Positions 7,865-19,221 of a stretch of 64,000 nt of DNA are shown piece by piece. The stretch comes from Amycolatopsis thermalba (GTDB lineage Bacteria; Actinomycetota; Actinomycetes; Mycobacteriales; Pseudonocardiaceae): assembly GCF_003385215.1 (NCBI RefSeq), contig NZ_PQHW01000011.1, positions 1 through 64,000 of the forward strand. The letters run 5' to 3'. The notes under the pieces are model-generated. The model had not been told where the DNA came from. It was given only the letters and a program-made list of their open reading frames with translations, and made no database searches. The translations under genes and the position numbers were made by a program. Each line of letters begins with the position of its first letter. The stretch's first letter is position 1.

Positions 7865-8604
7865 GGTCCTCCGTTCTCCCCCACGGCCCGCCGCCACGCG
7901 GCCACCGTGCCGTCCAGGTCCTGGGCGCGTTCGAACACCGACGCCCCGAAGAACCCGAAGCGCACCCCATCGTGTCCGGTTCGCGGGAACGCTGCCGGAT
8001 CGGTCAGCGGACCACCGTGCGCCAGCAGCGGCACGGCCGGAGCGGCCGCCGCCACCGCGGTGAGGGTGGCGGTGTGCTCCGCGGTGAGCGGACCCGGGCG
8101 GGTGATGCCGAGGTGGATCACGACCGCGTCGGCGCCGTGTGCCACCAGATCCGCCGCCTGCGAGGGTGCGCACGCGTACCCCCAGGCCAGCAGCCCGCGT
8201 TCGCGCGCCAGCCCCATCAGCTCGACCTCCCGCCGGTAGCCCAGCCCCGCCTCCTCCACCGCGGCCCGCACCGGCCCGGACAGCAGAGCGGTCGTGGGTG
8301 CGTTGAGGACCCCGGCCACTCCGTGCCCGGCCAGTTCGTCCAGCACCGGACCGGGTGGGCGCAGGGCGTCGTTCGCGCACACCGTCGCCAGCACGGGCCG
8401 TCCGGCGGCCGCGGCGACGACCTCCGGGACGATCCCGAGCGTCAGCTCGTTCGCGTTGGCCCACGGCAGCAACCCGGCCACCGAGGGCAGGCCGCGGCGG
8501 CGCAGCACGCTGGAGTGGTACGCGACGATCACGTCCACCCCCGCCCGGGCCAGGCGCTCCGCGGTGTCCGCGTCCCCCGCGGCCGCGGCGATCAGCGCGT
8601 TCAC
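7849..8604 (-). CDS. Tm-1-like TIM-barrel protein (PEP_hydrolase family)
   Basis: A 251-residue protein of the family Pfam names phosphoenolpyruvate-hydrolase-like, also the C-terminal domain of the tomato Tm-1 protein. Recognisable segments: GVDVIVAYHSSVLRRRG, SVAGLLPWANANEL, LATVCANDALRPP, VLNAPTTALLSG, GLLAWGYACAPSQA, VVIHLGIT, LLAHGGP and a terminal FGFFGASVFER. The usual UPF0261 partner domain or gene is absent. Catalytic role is poorly defined for the family, but fold and conserved H/N/T residues fit a phosphate- or carboxylate-binding barrel. The GTG start at 8604 overlaps the preceding stop (GTGA). Confidence 0.82.
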   Translation of the reverse strand: MNALIAAAAGDADTAERLARAGVDVIVAYHSSVLRRRGLPSVAGLLPWANANELTLGIVPEVVAAAAGRPVLATVCANDALRPPGPVLDELAGHGVAGVLNAPTTALLSGPVRAAVEEAGLGYRREVELMGLARERGLLAWGYACAPSQAADLVAHGADAVVIHLGITRPGPLTAEHTATLTAVAAAAPAVPLLAHGGPLTDPAAFPRTGHDGVRFGFFGASVFERAQDLDGTVAAWRRAVGENGGPCRTT

Positions 8605-9149
8605 AGCAGGTTCGCGTGCCGCTCGGACAGGGCCGCGTCCGGTATCGCGTGGGCGTGCTGGAAAGCCCCGCACAGGGCGTCGCCGAGCAGGAGGCAGGCC
8701 TGCTCGAACAGGGAACCGCCGTGTTGCCCGCCGCCGGTGGGGACGACCACGACGAGGTCGGCCTCCGCGGCGAGCGGGGAGTCCGGCGCCGCGGTCAGCA
8801 CGGCCACCCGGGCGCCGCGGGCGCGGGCGACGCCGGCGTTCGCGAGCGGACCGGTGGTGCGGCCGCTCGCGGACAGGCAGACCAGCAGGTCGTCGGCCGT
8901 GATCGCGGGCGCGGTGGTCTCGCCGGCCACGTGCACGCGCAGCCCGAGGTGCATCCACCGCATCGCCAGCGCTTTCGCCACCAGGCCGGAGCGGCCGCGC
9001 GCGTCGAAGAACACCGTCCGCGCCGTGGTGATGGCCGCGCCGAGGGCGGCCGCGGCGGCCGGATCGACGGCGGTCACCGCGTCGTGGACCTCCGCGAGCA
9101 CCGCCCGGGCCCGGTTCAGCACGCCGGACCGGTCCAGCACGTCAGGCAT
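8601..9149 (-). CDS. SIS-domain protein, 6-phospho-3-hexuloisomerase-like
   Basis: A 182-residue single-SIS-domain protein, the length of 6-phospho-3-hexuloisomerases. The SIS core shows VFFDARGRSGLVAKALAM (about residues 47-64), LVCLSASGRTTGPLANAG (about 88-105) and VAVLTAAPDSPLA. The C-terminal end has GGSLFEQACLLLGDALC. These enzymes interconvert phosphorylated aldoses and ketoses or 3-keto sugars. No hexulose-phosphate synthase gene lies nearby, so formaldehyde fixation is not supported. The adjoining 6-phosphogluconate dehydrogenase gene overlaps it by 8 nt. Confidence 0.82.
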   Translation of the reverse strand: MPDVLDRSGVLNRARAVLAEVHDAVTAVDPAAAAALGAAITTARTVFFDARGRSGLVAKALAMRWMHLGLRVHVAGETTAPAITADDLLVCLSASGRTTGPLANAGVARARGARVAVLTAAPDSPLAAEADLVVVVPTGGGQHGGSLFEQACLLLGDALCGAFQHAHAIPDAALSERHANLL

Positions 9150-10026
9150 GCGCGTGACCTCCGATCCGGGCCCGGGCGGCGACCAGCAGACGGCTCGCCG
9201 CCCGCTCGTCGTCCCGGCTGGCGAACCTGGCCTGCAGCGCCGCGGTGAGCACGGGCGTGGCGATGCCCTGCCGCACGGCCTCCTCCGCGGTCCAGCGGCC
9301 CATGCCGGAGTCGGCGACGGCCGAGCCGACACCGGTGAGGGCGGGGTCGGCGGCGAGCGCGTCGACGGTCTGCTCCAGCAGGAACGACCGGGCCGAGCAG
9401 CCCGCCTGCCACACCCGCAGCGCGGTGAGCGGGTCGAGCCCGTCACGCGCCGACAGCAGGGCGAAACCCTCGGCGTAGGCCTGCATCAGCCCGTACTCCA
9501 CGGCGTTGTGCACCGCCTTGACGAAGTGCCCGGCCCCGGTGGGCCCGACCACGGCGACCGCGCCGGGCGCGGCCAGAGCCGCCAGCACCGGGTGGATGCG
9601 CTCGGCGTCCTCCGCCGCGCCCCCGACCGTCAGCCCGTACCCGTGCCGCCAGCCCCACTGGCCCCCGCTCACCCCGACGTCGAGGAACCGGACGCCGGAT
9701 TCGGCGAGCCGCGCGGCCCGCCCGGCCGCCTCCCGCCAGTCGCTGTTGCCGCCGTCGACGACGAGATCGCCGTCCGCGAGGAGTCCGGCGAGCTCGTCGA
9801 CGACCCCGCCGGTCGCGGGCGGCGGCACCATCACCCAGACCGCGCGGGGCGGTGTGAGGGCGGCGACCAGGTCGGCCAGTGAACCGGTGACGCTGGTGCC
9901 CGCCGCCCGGGCCCGTTCGGCCGCGGTCGGAGACGAGTCGGCGCCGATCACCTCGTGCCCGGCCGCGGCGAGGCGCCGCGCCATCGGGCCGCCCATCGTC
10001 CCCAGACCAACCAATCCGAGCTGCAT
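9142..10026 (-). CDS. gnd: 6-phosphogluconate dehydrogenase, short (decarboxylating, NAD-type)
   Basis: A 294-residue beta-hydroxyacid dehydrogenase of the short, prokaryotic 6PGDH class. Motifs: GLVGLGTMGGPMA (residues 4-16), LVVDGGNSDWREA (about 92-104), DVGVSGGQWGWRHGYGL (about 119-135), and GAGHFVKAVHNAVEYGLMQ (about 172-190) with the catalytic lysine and asparagine. It oxidises and decarboxylates 6-phosphogluconate or an analogue. The ATG at 10026 is preferred over 10110 because the Rossmann motif begins at once and the extension would cover the divergent promoter. First gene of the five-gene coupled operon. Confidence 0.88.
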   Translation of the reverse strand: MQLGLVGLGTMGGPMARRLAAAGHEVIGADSSPTAAERARAAGTSVTGSLADLVAALTPPRAVWVMVPPPATGGVVDELAGLLADGDLVVDGGNSDWREAAGRAARLAESGVRFLDVGVSGGQWGWRHGYGLTVGGAAEDAERIHPVLAALAAPGAVAVVGPTGAGHFVKAVHNAVEYGLMQAYAEGFALLSARDGLDPLTALRVWQAGCSARSFLLEQTVDALAADPALTGVGSAVADSGMGRWTAEEAVRQGIATPVLTAALQARFASRDDERAASRLLVAARARIGGHAHA

Positions 10027-10105
10027 GCCTCGACCTTCCACCAGTGGATTGACATCGGATACCTCGTTGATGCCAATATGGCGGAGTTCTTCCCGCCCTG
10101 ATAGG

Positions 10106-10126
10106 ACCAATCACGGTCCGATTGGT
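10106..10126. promoter_or_regulatory. Inverted repeat ACCAATC-N7-GATTGGT, probable MocR operator
   Basis: Seven-base arms at 10106-10112 and 10120-10126 are exact reverse complements. The site lies 11 nt before the MocR start codon in the divergent promoter. A near-identical element (six-base arms, 6-nt spacer) occurs at 12387-12404 upstream of the GH13 gene, so both are probably bound by the same regulator. A TTGACA at 10049-10054 could be a -35 box for the MocR gene, with CAATAT (10074-10079) at a long 19-nt spacing. Confidence 0.65.
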
Positions 10127-10136
10127 TGGAATCGCC

Positions 10137-11552
10137 ATGCACATCCAGGACGCGCTCGGCGACTGGTCCGCCCGCCCGGGTCCGCTGTACGCCCGGTTGT
10201 CCGCAGCGCTGGCCGCGGCGATCGATCGCGGCGACATCCCGCCCGGCACCGCGCTGCCGCCGGAGCGATCGCTGGCCACGCGGCTGGCGATCGGCCGGAG
10301 CACGGTCATGCACGCCTACGCCCGCCTCCGCGAAGCCGGGATCCTGGAAACCAGGCAGGGCAGCGGTTCCTGGGTCACCGGCGCGCGCCGGACGGGGACC
10401 GCGGAGTCTCCGCGCGAATCGCTGGCGGTCGCCGCCCTGCGGAACCCGGCGGCACTCGTCGACCTCGCCACCGCCGCGCTGCCCGCGCACCGCCGTCTGC
10501 GCGAAGCGGTCGCCGCGCTGGGCGTGGCCGACGCCGGCACCGCGGCGGTGCTCGACACCCCCGGCTACCACCCCGCCGGGCTGCCCACGCTGCGTGCCGC
10601 GCTGGCCGAGCGGCTGACCGCGCAGGGCTTGCCCACCGACGCCGGCCAGGTGCTCGTCACCACCGGCGATCAGCAGGCGTTGTCGCTGCTGGCCGCGCAC
10701 GCGCTGCCGGACGGGGAACCGGCGGTCGTGGAGACCCCGACCAGCCCCGGCATCCTCGACGTGCTGCACGGGCTGTCCGTCCCCGTGCGCGGTGCCCCGC
10801 CGGTGACCGGCGGAGGCGACGACCTGCCCGCACTCGTCGACCGGATCCGCCCCGGCCTGGTGTACCTCGTGCCGACGCTCGGCCCGCTCGGCCGGATCCT
10901 CGGCCCGACTGACCGGAAGCGGCTCGCCACCGCGCTCGCCGGCCGGGACGCCCTGGTGGTGGACGACGTCAGCCAGGCCGGGCTGGCGTTCGAGCAGGCG
11001 CCGCCGCCGCTCGCGGCGTACGCGGAGCCGGGCAACCTGGTCACCGTCGGCTCGCTCAGCAAGCTCCACTGGGGCGGGCTGCGGCTCGGCTGGGTCCGCG
11101 GCTCGGCGTCGCTCGTGGCCGCGCTCGCCCGGGCCAAGGCACGCGCCGACCTCGGCACCCCGGTGCTCGACCAGGTGCTGGCCACGCGGCTGCTCGGCAT
11201 CGAGGACGAGGTGCGGGCGGAGCGGATCGCCGAACTGCGCGACCGGCTCGCGCACGCGACCGGCGTGCTGACGGAGTCGCTGCCGGAGTTCCGGTGGACT
11301 CCGCCGGAGGGCGGGCTGAGCCTGTGGCTGGCTCTCCCGGCCGGGACGGCGACCCCGTTCTGCGAGGTCGCCGCGCGGTTCGGGGTGGCGGTGGTGCCGG
11401 GCGGCGTGCTGTCGTCCCGCGGGCTGACCGACGACCACGTCCGGGTCGTGTACGCGCGGCCGCCGGAGGTGTTCGACGAAGGCGTCCGCCGCCTGGCCGC
11501 CGCGTGGGCGCGGTACCGGCACGCCGGCGACGACCAGCCGGTGCTGCTGTGA
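10137..11552 (+). CDS. MocR-type GntR regulator with aminotransferase domain
   Basis: A 471-residue fusion of a GntR winged helix (about residues 12-80; LYARLSAALAAAI..., LPPERSLATRLAIGRSTV, ARLREAGILETRQGSG) and a fold-type I aminotransferase domain (about 120-470). The PLP lysine is in TVGSLSKLHWGGLRLGW. MocR proteins use PLP as effector-sensing cofactor and typically control a divergent operon. The ATG at 10137 is preferred to an upstream TTG, which overlaps the operator-like inverted repeat. Its stop overlaps the ROK gene start. It is the obvious controller of the sugar-type operon and of the GH13 gene. Confidence 0.93.
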   Translation: MHIQDALGDWSARPGPLYARLSAALAAAIDRGDIPPGTALPPERSLATRLAIGRSTVMHAYARLREAGILETRQGSGSWVTGARRTGTAESPRESLAVAALRNPAALVDLATAALPAHRRLREAVAALGVADAGTAAVLDTPGYHPAGLPTLRAALAERLTAQGLPTDAGQVLVTTGDQQALSLLAAHALPDGEPAVVETPTSPGILDVLHGLSVPVRGAPPVTGGGDDLPALVDRIRPGLVYLVPTLGPLGRILGPTDRKRLATALAGRDALVVDDVSQAGLAFEQAPPPLAAYAEPGNLVTVGSLSKLHWGGLRLGWVRGSASLVAALARAKARADLGTPVLDQVLATRLLGIEDEVRAERIAELRDRLAHATGVLTESLPEFRWTPPEGGLSLWLALPAGTATPFCEVAARFGVAVVPGGVLSSRGLTDDHVRVVYARPPEVFDEGVRRLAAAWARYRHAGDDQPVLL

Positions 11553-12400
11553 CCACCCTCGGCATCGACCTCGGCGCCACGCACGTCCGAGCCGGGCTGG
11601 TCGACCGGGACGGCCGGCTCAGCGACGTGACGCGGCAGGTGCTGCCGCCCGGTCCGGCGGCCCGGCTGGACGCGGTCCGGGCGGTGCTCGCGCACTACCC
11701 CGAACCGGCCGCGGTGGGCCTGGCGGTCGCCGGTACCGTGCGGGACGGTGTGCTGACCTGGTCGGCGAACCTCGGGCTGTCCGATGTGGACTTCGCAGCG
11801 GAACTGGGCCGCCCGGTCGCCGTGATCAACGACGCCCGCGCCGCCGGACTGGCCGAGGCCCGCTTCGGGGCGGGCGCCGGCGCGTCGACGGTCCTGCTGG
11901 TGACCGTGGGGACCGGGCTCGGCGGGGCGCTGGTGACCGGCGGACGGCCGCACGAAGGCACGGGGCACGCCGGCGAGGTCGGCCACCTGGTGCTGGACGC
12001 CGGTGGACCGCCGTGCCGGTGCGGCAGCCGCGGGTGCTGGGAACAGCTCGCGGGCGGGGTCGCGTTGAACCGGACCGGCGCCGGGCTGGGACCGGACGGC
12101 GGCGGAACACCCGGCGCCGCCCGGCTCGCCGCGACCGCCGCGGCCGGGCAGCCACGGGCCGTGGCGGCGCTGGCGCGGCACGCCCGGGAGTTCGCCCGCG
12201 GGCTGGACAGCCTCTGCGCCGTCCTCGCGCCGCACACCGTCGTGCTCGGCGGCGGTCTGGTCGCGCGAAGCGGCCCGATCCGGGAGGCCTACCTCGCCGC
12301 CGCGCGCACCCTGCGCTGGCACACCGGCCCCGTCCGCCCCGCGCGGCTGGGCGACGACGCCGGGGTCATCGGCGCGGCACTGGCGGCCAATCTGTCCTGA
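11549..12400 (+). CDS. ROK-family sugar kinase
   Basis: A 283-residue ROK protein without the N-terminal DNA-binding domain of ROK repressors, hence a kinase. ATP-phosphate motif GIDLGATHVRAGLVD (residues 4-18), catalytic aspartate in INDARAAGLAEA, phosphate-2 VTVGTGLGGALV, and the zinc motif EVGHLVLDAG...CRCGSRGCWE (about 140-160) are all present. Substrates of the family are glucose, N-acetyl hexosamines, allose or related sugars. The GTG start at 11549 overlaps the MocR stop. With the downstream GH13 glucosidase it would phosphorylate the released monosaccharide. Confidence 0.9.
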   Translation: MTTLGIDLGATHVRAGLVDRDGRLSDVTRQVLPPGPAARLDAVRAVLAHYPEPAAVGLAVAGTVRDGVLTWSANLGLSDVDFAAELGRPVAVINDARAAGLAEARFGAGAGASTVLLVTVGTGLGGALVTGGRPHEGTGHAGEVGHLVLDAGGPPCRCGSRGCWEQLAGGVALNRTGAGLGPDGGGTPGAARLAATAAAGQPRAVAALARHAREFARGLDSLCAVLAPHTVVLGGGLVARSGPIREAYLAAARTLRWHTGPVRPARLGDDAGVIGAALAANLS

Positions 12401-12404
12401 TTGG
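12387..12404. promoter_or_regulatory. Second CCAATC-N6-GATTGG element, before the GH13 gene
   Basis: CCAATC at 12387-12392 and GATTGG at 12399-12404 form an inverted repeat that overlaps the last codons and stop of the ROK gene. It matches the element at the MocR promoter apart from a one-base shorter spacer. This suggests that the GH13 gene has its own promoter controlled by the same regulator. Confidence 0.6.
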
Positions 12405-12408
12405 TTCT

Positions 12409-12435
12409 GGAAACCCGCGCCGCGGCGGGGTTTCC
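12409..12435 (+). promoter_or_regulatory. Hairpin in the leader of the GH13 gene
   Basis: GGAAACCC (12409-12416) pairs perfectly with GGGTTTCC (12428-12435), ending 7 nt before the GH13 start codon, which lacks a visible ribosome site. It may be a terminator for the ROK transcript or a translational control structure. Function is inferred from position only. Confidence 0.45.
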
Positions 12436-14012
12436 TGGTGCCATGCGCGATCGTCCGTGGTGGCAGGACGCCATCGGTTACCAGGTGTACCTACCGTCCT
12501 TTCAGGACAGCGACGGGGACGGCTGGGGCGATCTACCCGGGCTGATCAGCCGGCTGGACCACCTCCGGGACCTCGGCGTCACGTTGCTGTGGATCAGCCC
12601 GTTCCACCCCTCACCGATGCGTGATCACGGGTACGACGTCGCCGACTACCGGGCGGTCGACCCGCGCTACGGCACGCTGGACGATCTGGACAAGCTGCTG
12701 TGCGCCGCCCACGAGCGGGGCATCCGGGTCGTCGCCGACCTGGTGGTGAACCACACCAGCAGCGAGCACCCGTGGTTCCGCAGCGCCCGCCGGTCCCGCA
12801 CCGACCCCATGCGGGACCGCTACATCTGGCGCGATCCCGGGCCGGACGGCGGCCCGCCGAACAACTGGCTCGCGCACTTCGGCGGTCCCGCCTGGACGTT
12901 CGACGACCACACCGGCCAGTACTACCTCCACCTGTTCACCCCGCACCAGCCGGACCTCAACTGGGACAACCCCGAGGTCGCCGACGAGGTCGACGACATC
13001 CTGCGCTTCTGGTTCGACCGCGGCCTCGACGGCTTCCGCATCGACACCGCGCACTACCTCACCAAGCACCCCGGCCTCCCGGACAACCCGTGGCTGGCGC
13101 CGGAAGACGTGCCGTCGCAGGGCGGGGTGGCGGCCGAATGGCTGCGGCAGGACCACCGGTACGACATCGGGCAACCGTCCGCGTTGGACATCCACCGCCG
13201 CTGGCGCGCGATCGCCGACTTCTACCACGCGGTGCTGATCGGCGAGGTCTACATCCTGGACCCCGCCCGGCTCGCCACCTACGTGCAGGCGGACGGCCTG
13301 CACTCCACGTTCTGGTTCGGGCTGGTCGAGTCCGGGTGGGCACCCGAGCGGGTGGCGACCATGCTGCGGGCGGCCGCGGCCGCCGCGCCCACCCTCGCCT
13401 GGGTGCAGAGCAGCCACGACCGCAAGCGCGCGGTCACCCGCTACGGCAGCGCCCGGCGCGCCATCGCCGTGGCCACCCTGCTCATGGGGCTGCCGGGCAT
13501 TCCGTTCCTGTACAACGGGGAGGAACTGGGCCTGCCCGACGGGACCGTCCCACCCGGACACGCGCGGGACCCGCTCGCCGCCGCCGACGGCGGCAGCCAG
13601 TCGCGTGACGGCGCCCGCACCCCGATGCCCTGGGAGCCGGGGCCGGGACTGGGCTTCACCACCGCACCGGCGGCGTGGCTGCCGTTCGGGGACCGCACCC
13701 CGGCCGACACGGTCGCGGTGCAACGGGAGGACCCGGACTCCCCGCTGTCGATCCACCGCAGGCTCATCGCCGCGCGGGCCCGCACCGCGTCCGTCCGAGC
13801 CGCGCCGCTGTGGCTCGACGAATTCGGCGACGTGCTCGGCTACCGCACCGGCCCGGTCGTCGTCGCCGCCAACCTCGCCGACCGGCCGCACCCGTTCGAC
13901 CCCGGCCCCGGCAACTGGCTATGCGAGTTCGACACCGACGATCCCGAGGCCTGCCAGGTGCCCGCCGAGCTGGCCCCCGGCCAGGCGGTGATCCTGATCG
14001 ACCGCGCGGCGG

Positions 14013-17469
<3,457 letters not shown>

Positions 17470-17514
17470 CCCCACGCCCCGTCCGTCATGTACCTGCGTT
17501 GTCATCGGCAAGAC

Positions 17515-17528
17515 TAGAACACGTTCTC
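17515..17528. promoter_or_regulatory. KstR-type operator upstream of hsaA
   Basis: TAGAACACGTTCTC fits the KstR consensus TnnAACnnGTTnnA at all fixed positions except the last. The inner AGAAC/GTTCT arms are perfectly symmetrical around 2 bp. It sits in the 69-nt gap between the Delta4-dehydrogenase stop and hsaA. Confidence 0.8.
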
Positions 17529-17538
17529 GTTTTTGTCA

Positions 17539-19122
17539 TCACTCCGCCCGCCGAGCTGCGGAAATTCCGGCTCTCCGTCCGGAAAACACACAGTCGGCGA
17601 GCGACAGCCCGCTCACGTACGACCTGGAACAGATTCCCACCGCGGACCGGCCGGCGGCGTACAGACCGGTGATGCCCGCGCCGTCGGCGTCCCGCACCTG
17701 ACCGGTCGACTCGTCGACGACGAGACCGCCGAGCGTGAGCATCGGGCACGGGAAGCCCAGGCTCGGTTTGATGGAGACGTCGATCAGCGAGTACGGCGGC
17801 GTGCGGACCGGCCGCACGTACTCGGCCGGTTTGCCCGCGGGGTCCGCGGCCCCGGCCTCGGCGGCCGCGTTGTAGGCCTCGACGGTCGCCCGCAGCCCGT
17901 CCGGGTCGACCCCGGCCGTGCGCGCCACCTCGTCCAGGCTGCGCCCGGACACGCGGCCGCGGTGCAGCAGGTAGCGGGCCTGCAACCACTGGAACCACTG
18001 GCTCTCCCGCCGGGCGGTGCGGCGTGCCTCGGCGATCGTCTCGGCGTCGGCGAGCAGCCAGCCCTTGCCGTCGTGCTTGCCGATCATCGCCTCGCCGACC
18101 GCGGCGCCGTAGCGGGACTCGTCGATGATCCGCCGCCCGGCCGCATCGACCAGGACGCCCTTGAGCATCGCGCTGGGCGGGGTGACGAACCGCCACGCGG
18201 AGATCCGGTGCATCTCGCCGGTCGCCGCGCCCACCGCGGCGGCGAGCCCGATGCCAAATCCGTCGTCGGCGATCGTGCCCAGCGCCAGGCCGCCGCGGTA
18301 GGCGGGGGCGTGCTCGCGCACCAGCGCCCGGTTGAAGATGAAGCCACCCGCCGAGATCACCACCCCGCGCCGGGCGGTGATCTCCTCCTCCCGCGCGTAC
18401 CGCCGCTCCAGCCGCTCGATCCGGTGCTGCAAGGCCTTGCGCACGCTGGGCACGTAGATCCCGGGCTTGGCGGCGTAGCGCGCCATGCGGGCGTGGGCGG
18501 CGCGGACCCGGGCGGGCGCGTCGCGCAGCGTCTTCACCCGCACGCCGGTCACCACGCCGCCGTCGACGATCAGCGACTCGGCCCGCGTGCCGGGCAGGAC
18601 CCGCACGCCGCGGTCCCGCGCCGCCCGGGCCAGCCGCGCGAACAGCAGCTTCCCCGACGTGCCCGGCCCCTTGGTGCGGTGTCCGCGCGCGGCCGGTTTC
18701 GCCAGGTCGCGGAACCCGCCGGCGGACTCGCTGCCCGAGTAGTACAGGTAGTAGTCGTCGTTGGGATACGACGTCTTGTACGGGCACAGGCTGCCCTCGA
18801 ACGGCACCCCGTTGCGCTCCAGCCACTCGATCATGGCCGGGCTCTGCTCGCAGAAGCGCCGCAGCGTCTCTTCGGAGACCGCCTCACCGACCTCGAGCCG
18901 CAGGTAGTCGTACATCGCGTCGACCGAGTCGTCGACCCCGGCCTCCCGCTGCTGGGCGGTGCCCCCGCCCGCGTAGACGATGCCGCCGCTCAGCGCGGTC
19001 GCCCCGCCCCCGTCGAACCGGTCCAGCACGAGCACGTCCGCACCCGCGTCGGCGGCCTCGATCGCCGCACAGGCGCCGGCCGCCCCGAACCCGATCACGA
19101 TCACATCCGCCGTCTGGTTCAC
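17539..19122 (-). CDS. 3-ketosteroid Delta4-(5alpha)-dehydrogenase-like flavoprotein
   Basis: A 527-residue FAD enzyme of the fumarate reductase/KstD superfamily. Dinucleotide motif VIVIGFGAAGACAAIEAADAG (residues 7-27), ATALSGGIVYAGGG FAD contact, ARRGVVISAGGF in the middle. The C-terminal RSYVSGLSLADCVFSGRR has the Tyr-x-Ser pair reported as catalytic in rhodococcal Delta4-(5alpha)-KSTD, which distinguishes it from Delta1-KstD. Role: oxidation of 5alpha-3-ketosteroids into the Delta4 form so that they enter the kstD/kshAB route. GTG start at 19122. A KstR-type box lies 18 nt upstream. It could alternatively be a general flavin dehydrogenase of the same family. Confidence 0.82.
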   Translation of the reverse strand: MNQTADVIVIGFGAAGACAAIEAADAGADVLVLDRFDGGGATALSGGIVYAGGGTAQQREAGVDDSVDAMYDYLRLEVGEAVSEETLRRFCEQSPAMIEWLERNGVPFEGSLCPYKTSYPNDDYYLYYSGSESAGGFRDLAKPAARGHRTKGPGTSGKLLFARLARAARDRGVRVLPGTRAESLIVDGGVVTGVRVKTLRDAPARVRAAHARMARYAAKPGIYVPSVRKALQHRIERLERRYAREEEITARRGVVISAGGFIFNRALVREHAPAYRGGLALGTIADDGFGIGLAAAVGAATGEMHRISAWRFVTPPSAMLKGVLVDAAGRRIIDESRYGAAVGEAMIGKHDGKGWLLADAETIAEARRTARRESQWFQWLQARYLLHRGRVSGRSLDEVARTAGVDPDGLRATVEAYNAAAEAGAADPAGKPAEYVRPVRTPPYSLIDVSIKPSLGFPCPMLTLGGLVVDESTGQVRDADGAGITGLYAAGRSAVGICSRSYVSGLSLADCVFSGRRAGISAARRAE

Positions 19123-19139
19123 ACCCGCTACCCTAGAAC

Positions 19140-19153
19140 TGAAACACGTTCTC
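19140..19153. promoter_or_regulatory. KstR-type operator upstream of the Delta4-dehydrogenase gene
   Basis: TGAAACACGTTCTC matches TnnAACnnGTTnnA except for the final base. It is one of two boxes in the 99-bp divergent gap between the two ketosteroid dehydrogenase genes. Confidence 0.78.
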
Positions 19154-19196
19154 GTCTATCGTGACTGACGGGCCGACGAACAGGCGCTGCGCAATG

Positions 19197-19210
19197 TGGA
19201 ACGTGTTACA
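19197..19210. promoter_or_regulatory. KstR-type operator upstream of kstD
   Basis: TGGAACGTGTTACA matches the KstR consensus TnnAACnnGTTnnA at every fixed position. It ends 11 nt before the kstD start codon and abuts its ribosome site (GGAGGTGG), so bound repressor would block initiation. Confidence 0.82.
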
Positions 19211-19221
19211 GCGGAGGTGGC

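Noticed and set aside
8601-10026. Ribulose monophosphate formaldehyde fixation
   Set aside because: A hexulose-6-phosphate synthase is missing; the adjacent TIM barrel belongs to the Tm-1-like family instead.
5799-12400. AHBA/aminoshikimate biosynthesis because of ROK kinase plus AroE-like protein
   Set aside because: No aminoDAHP synthase, AHBA synthase, aminotransferase/oxidoreductase pair or phosphatase is present, and 6PGDH plus SIS do not belong to that route.
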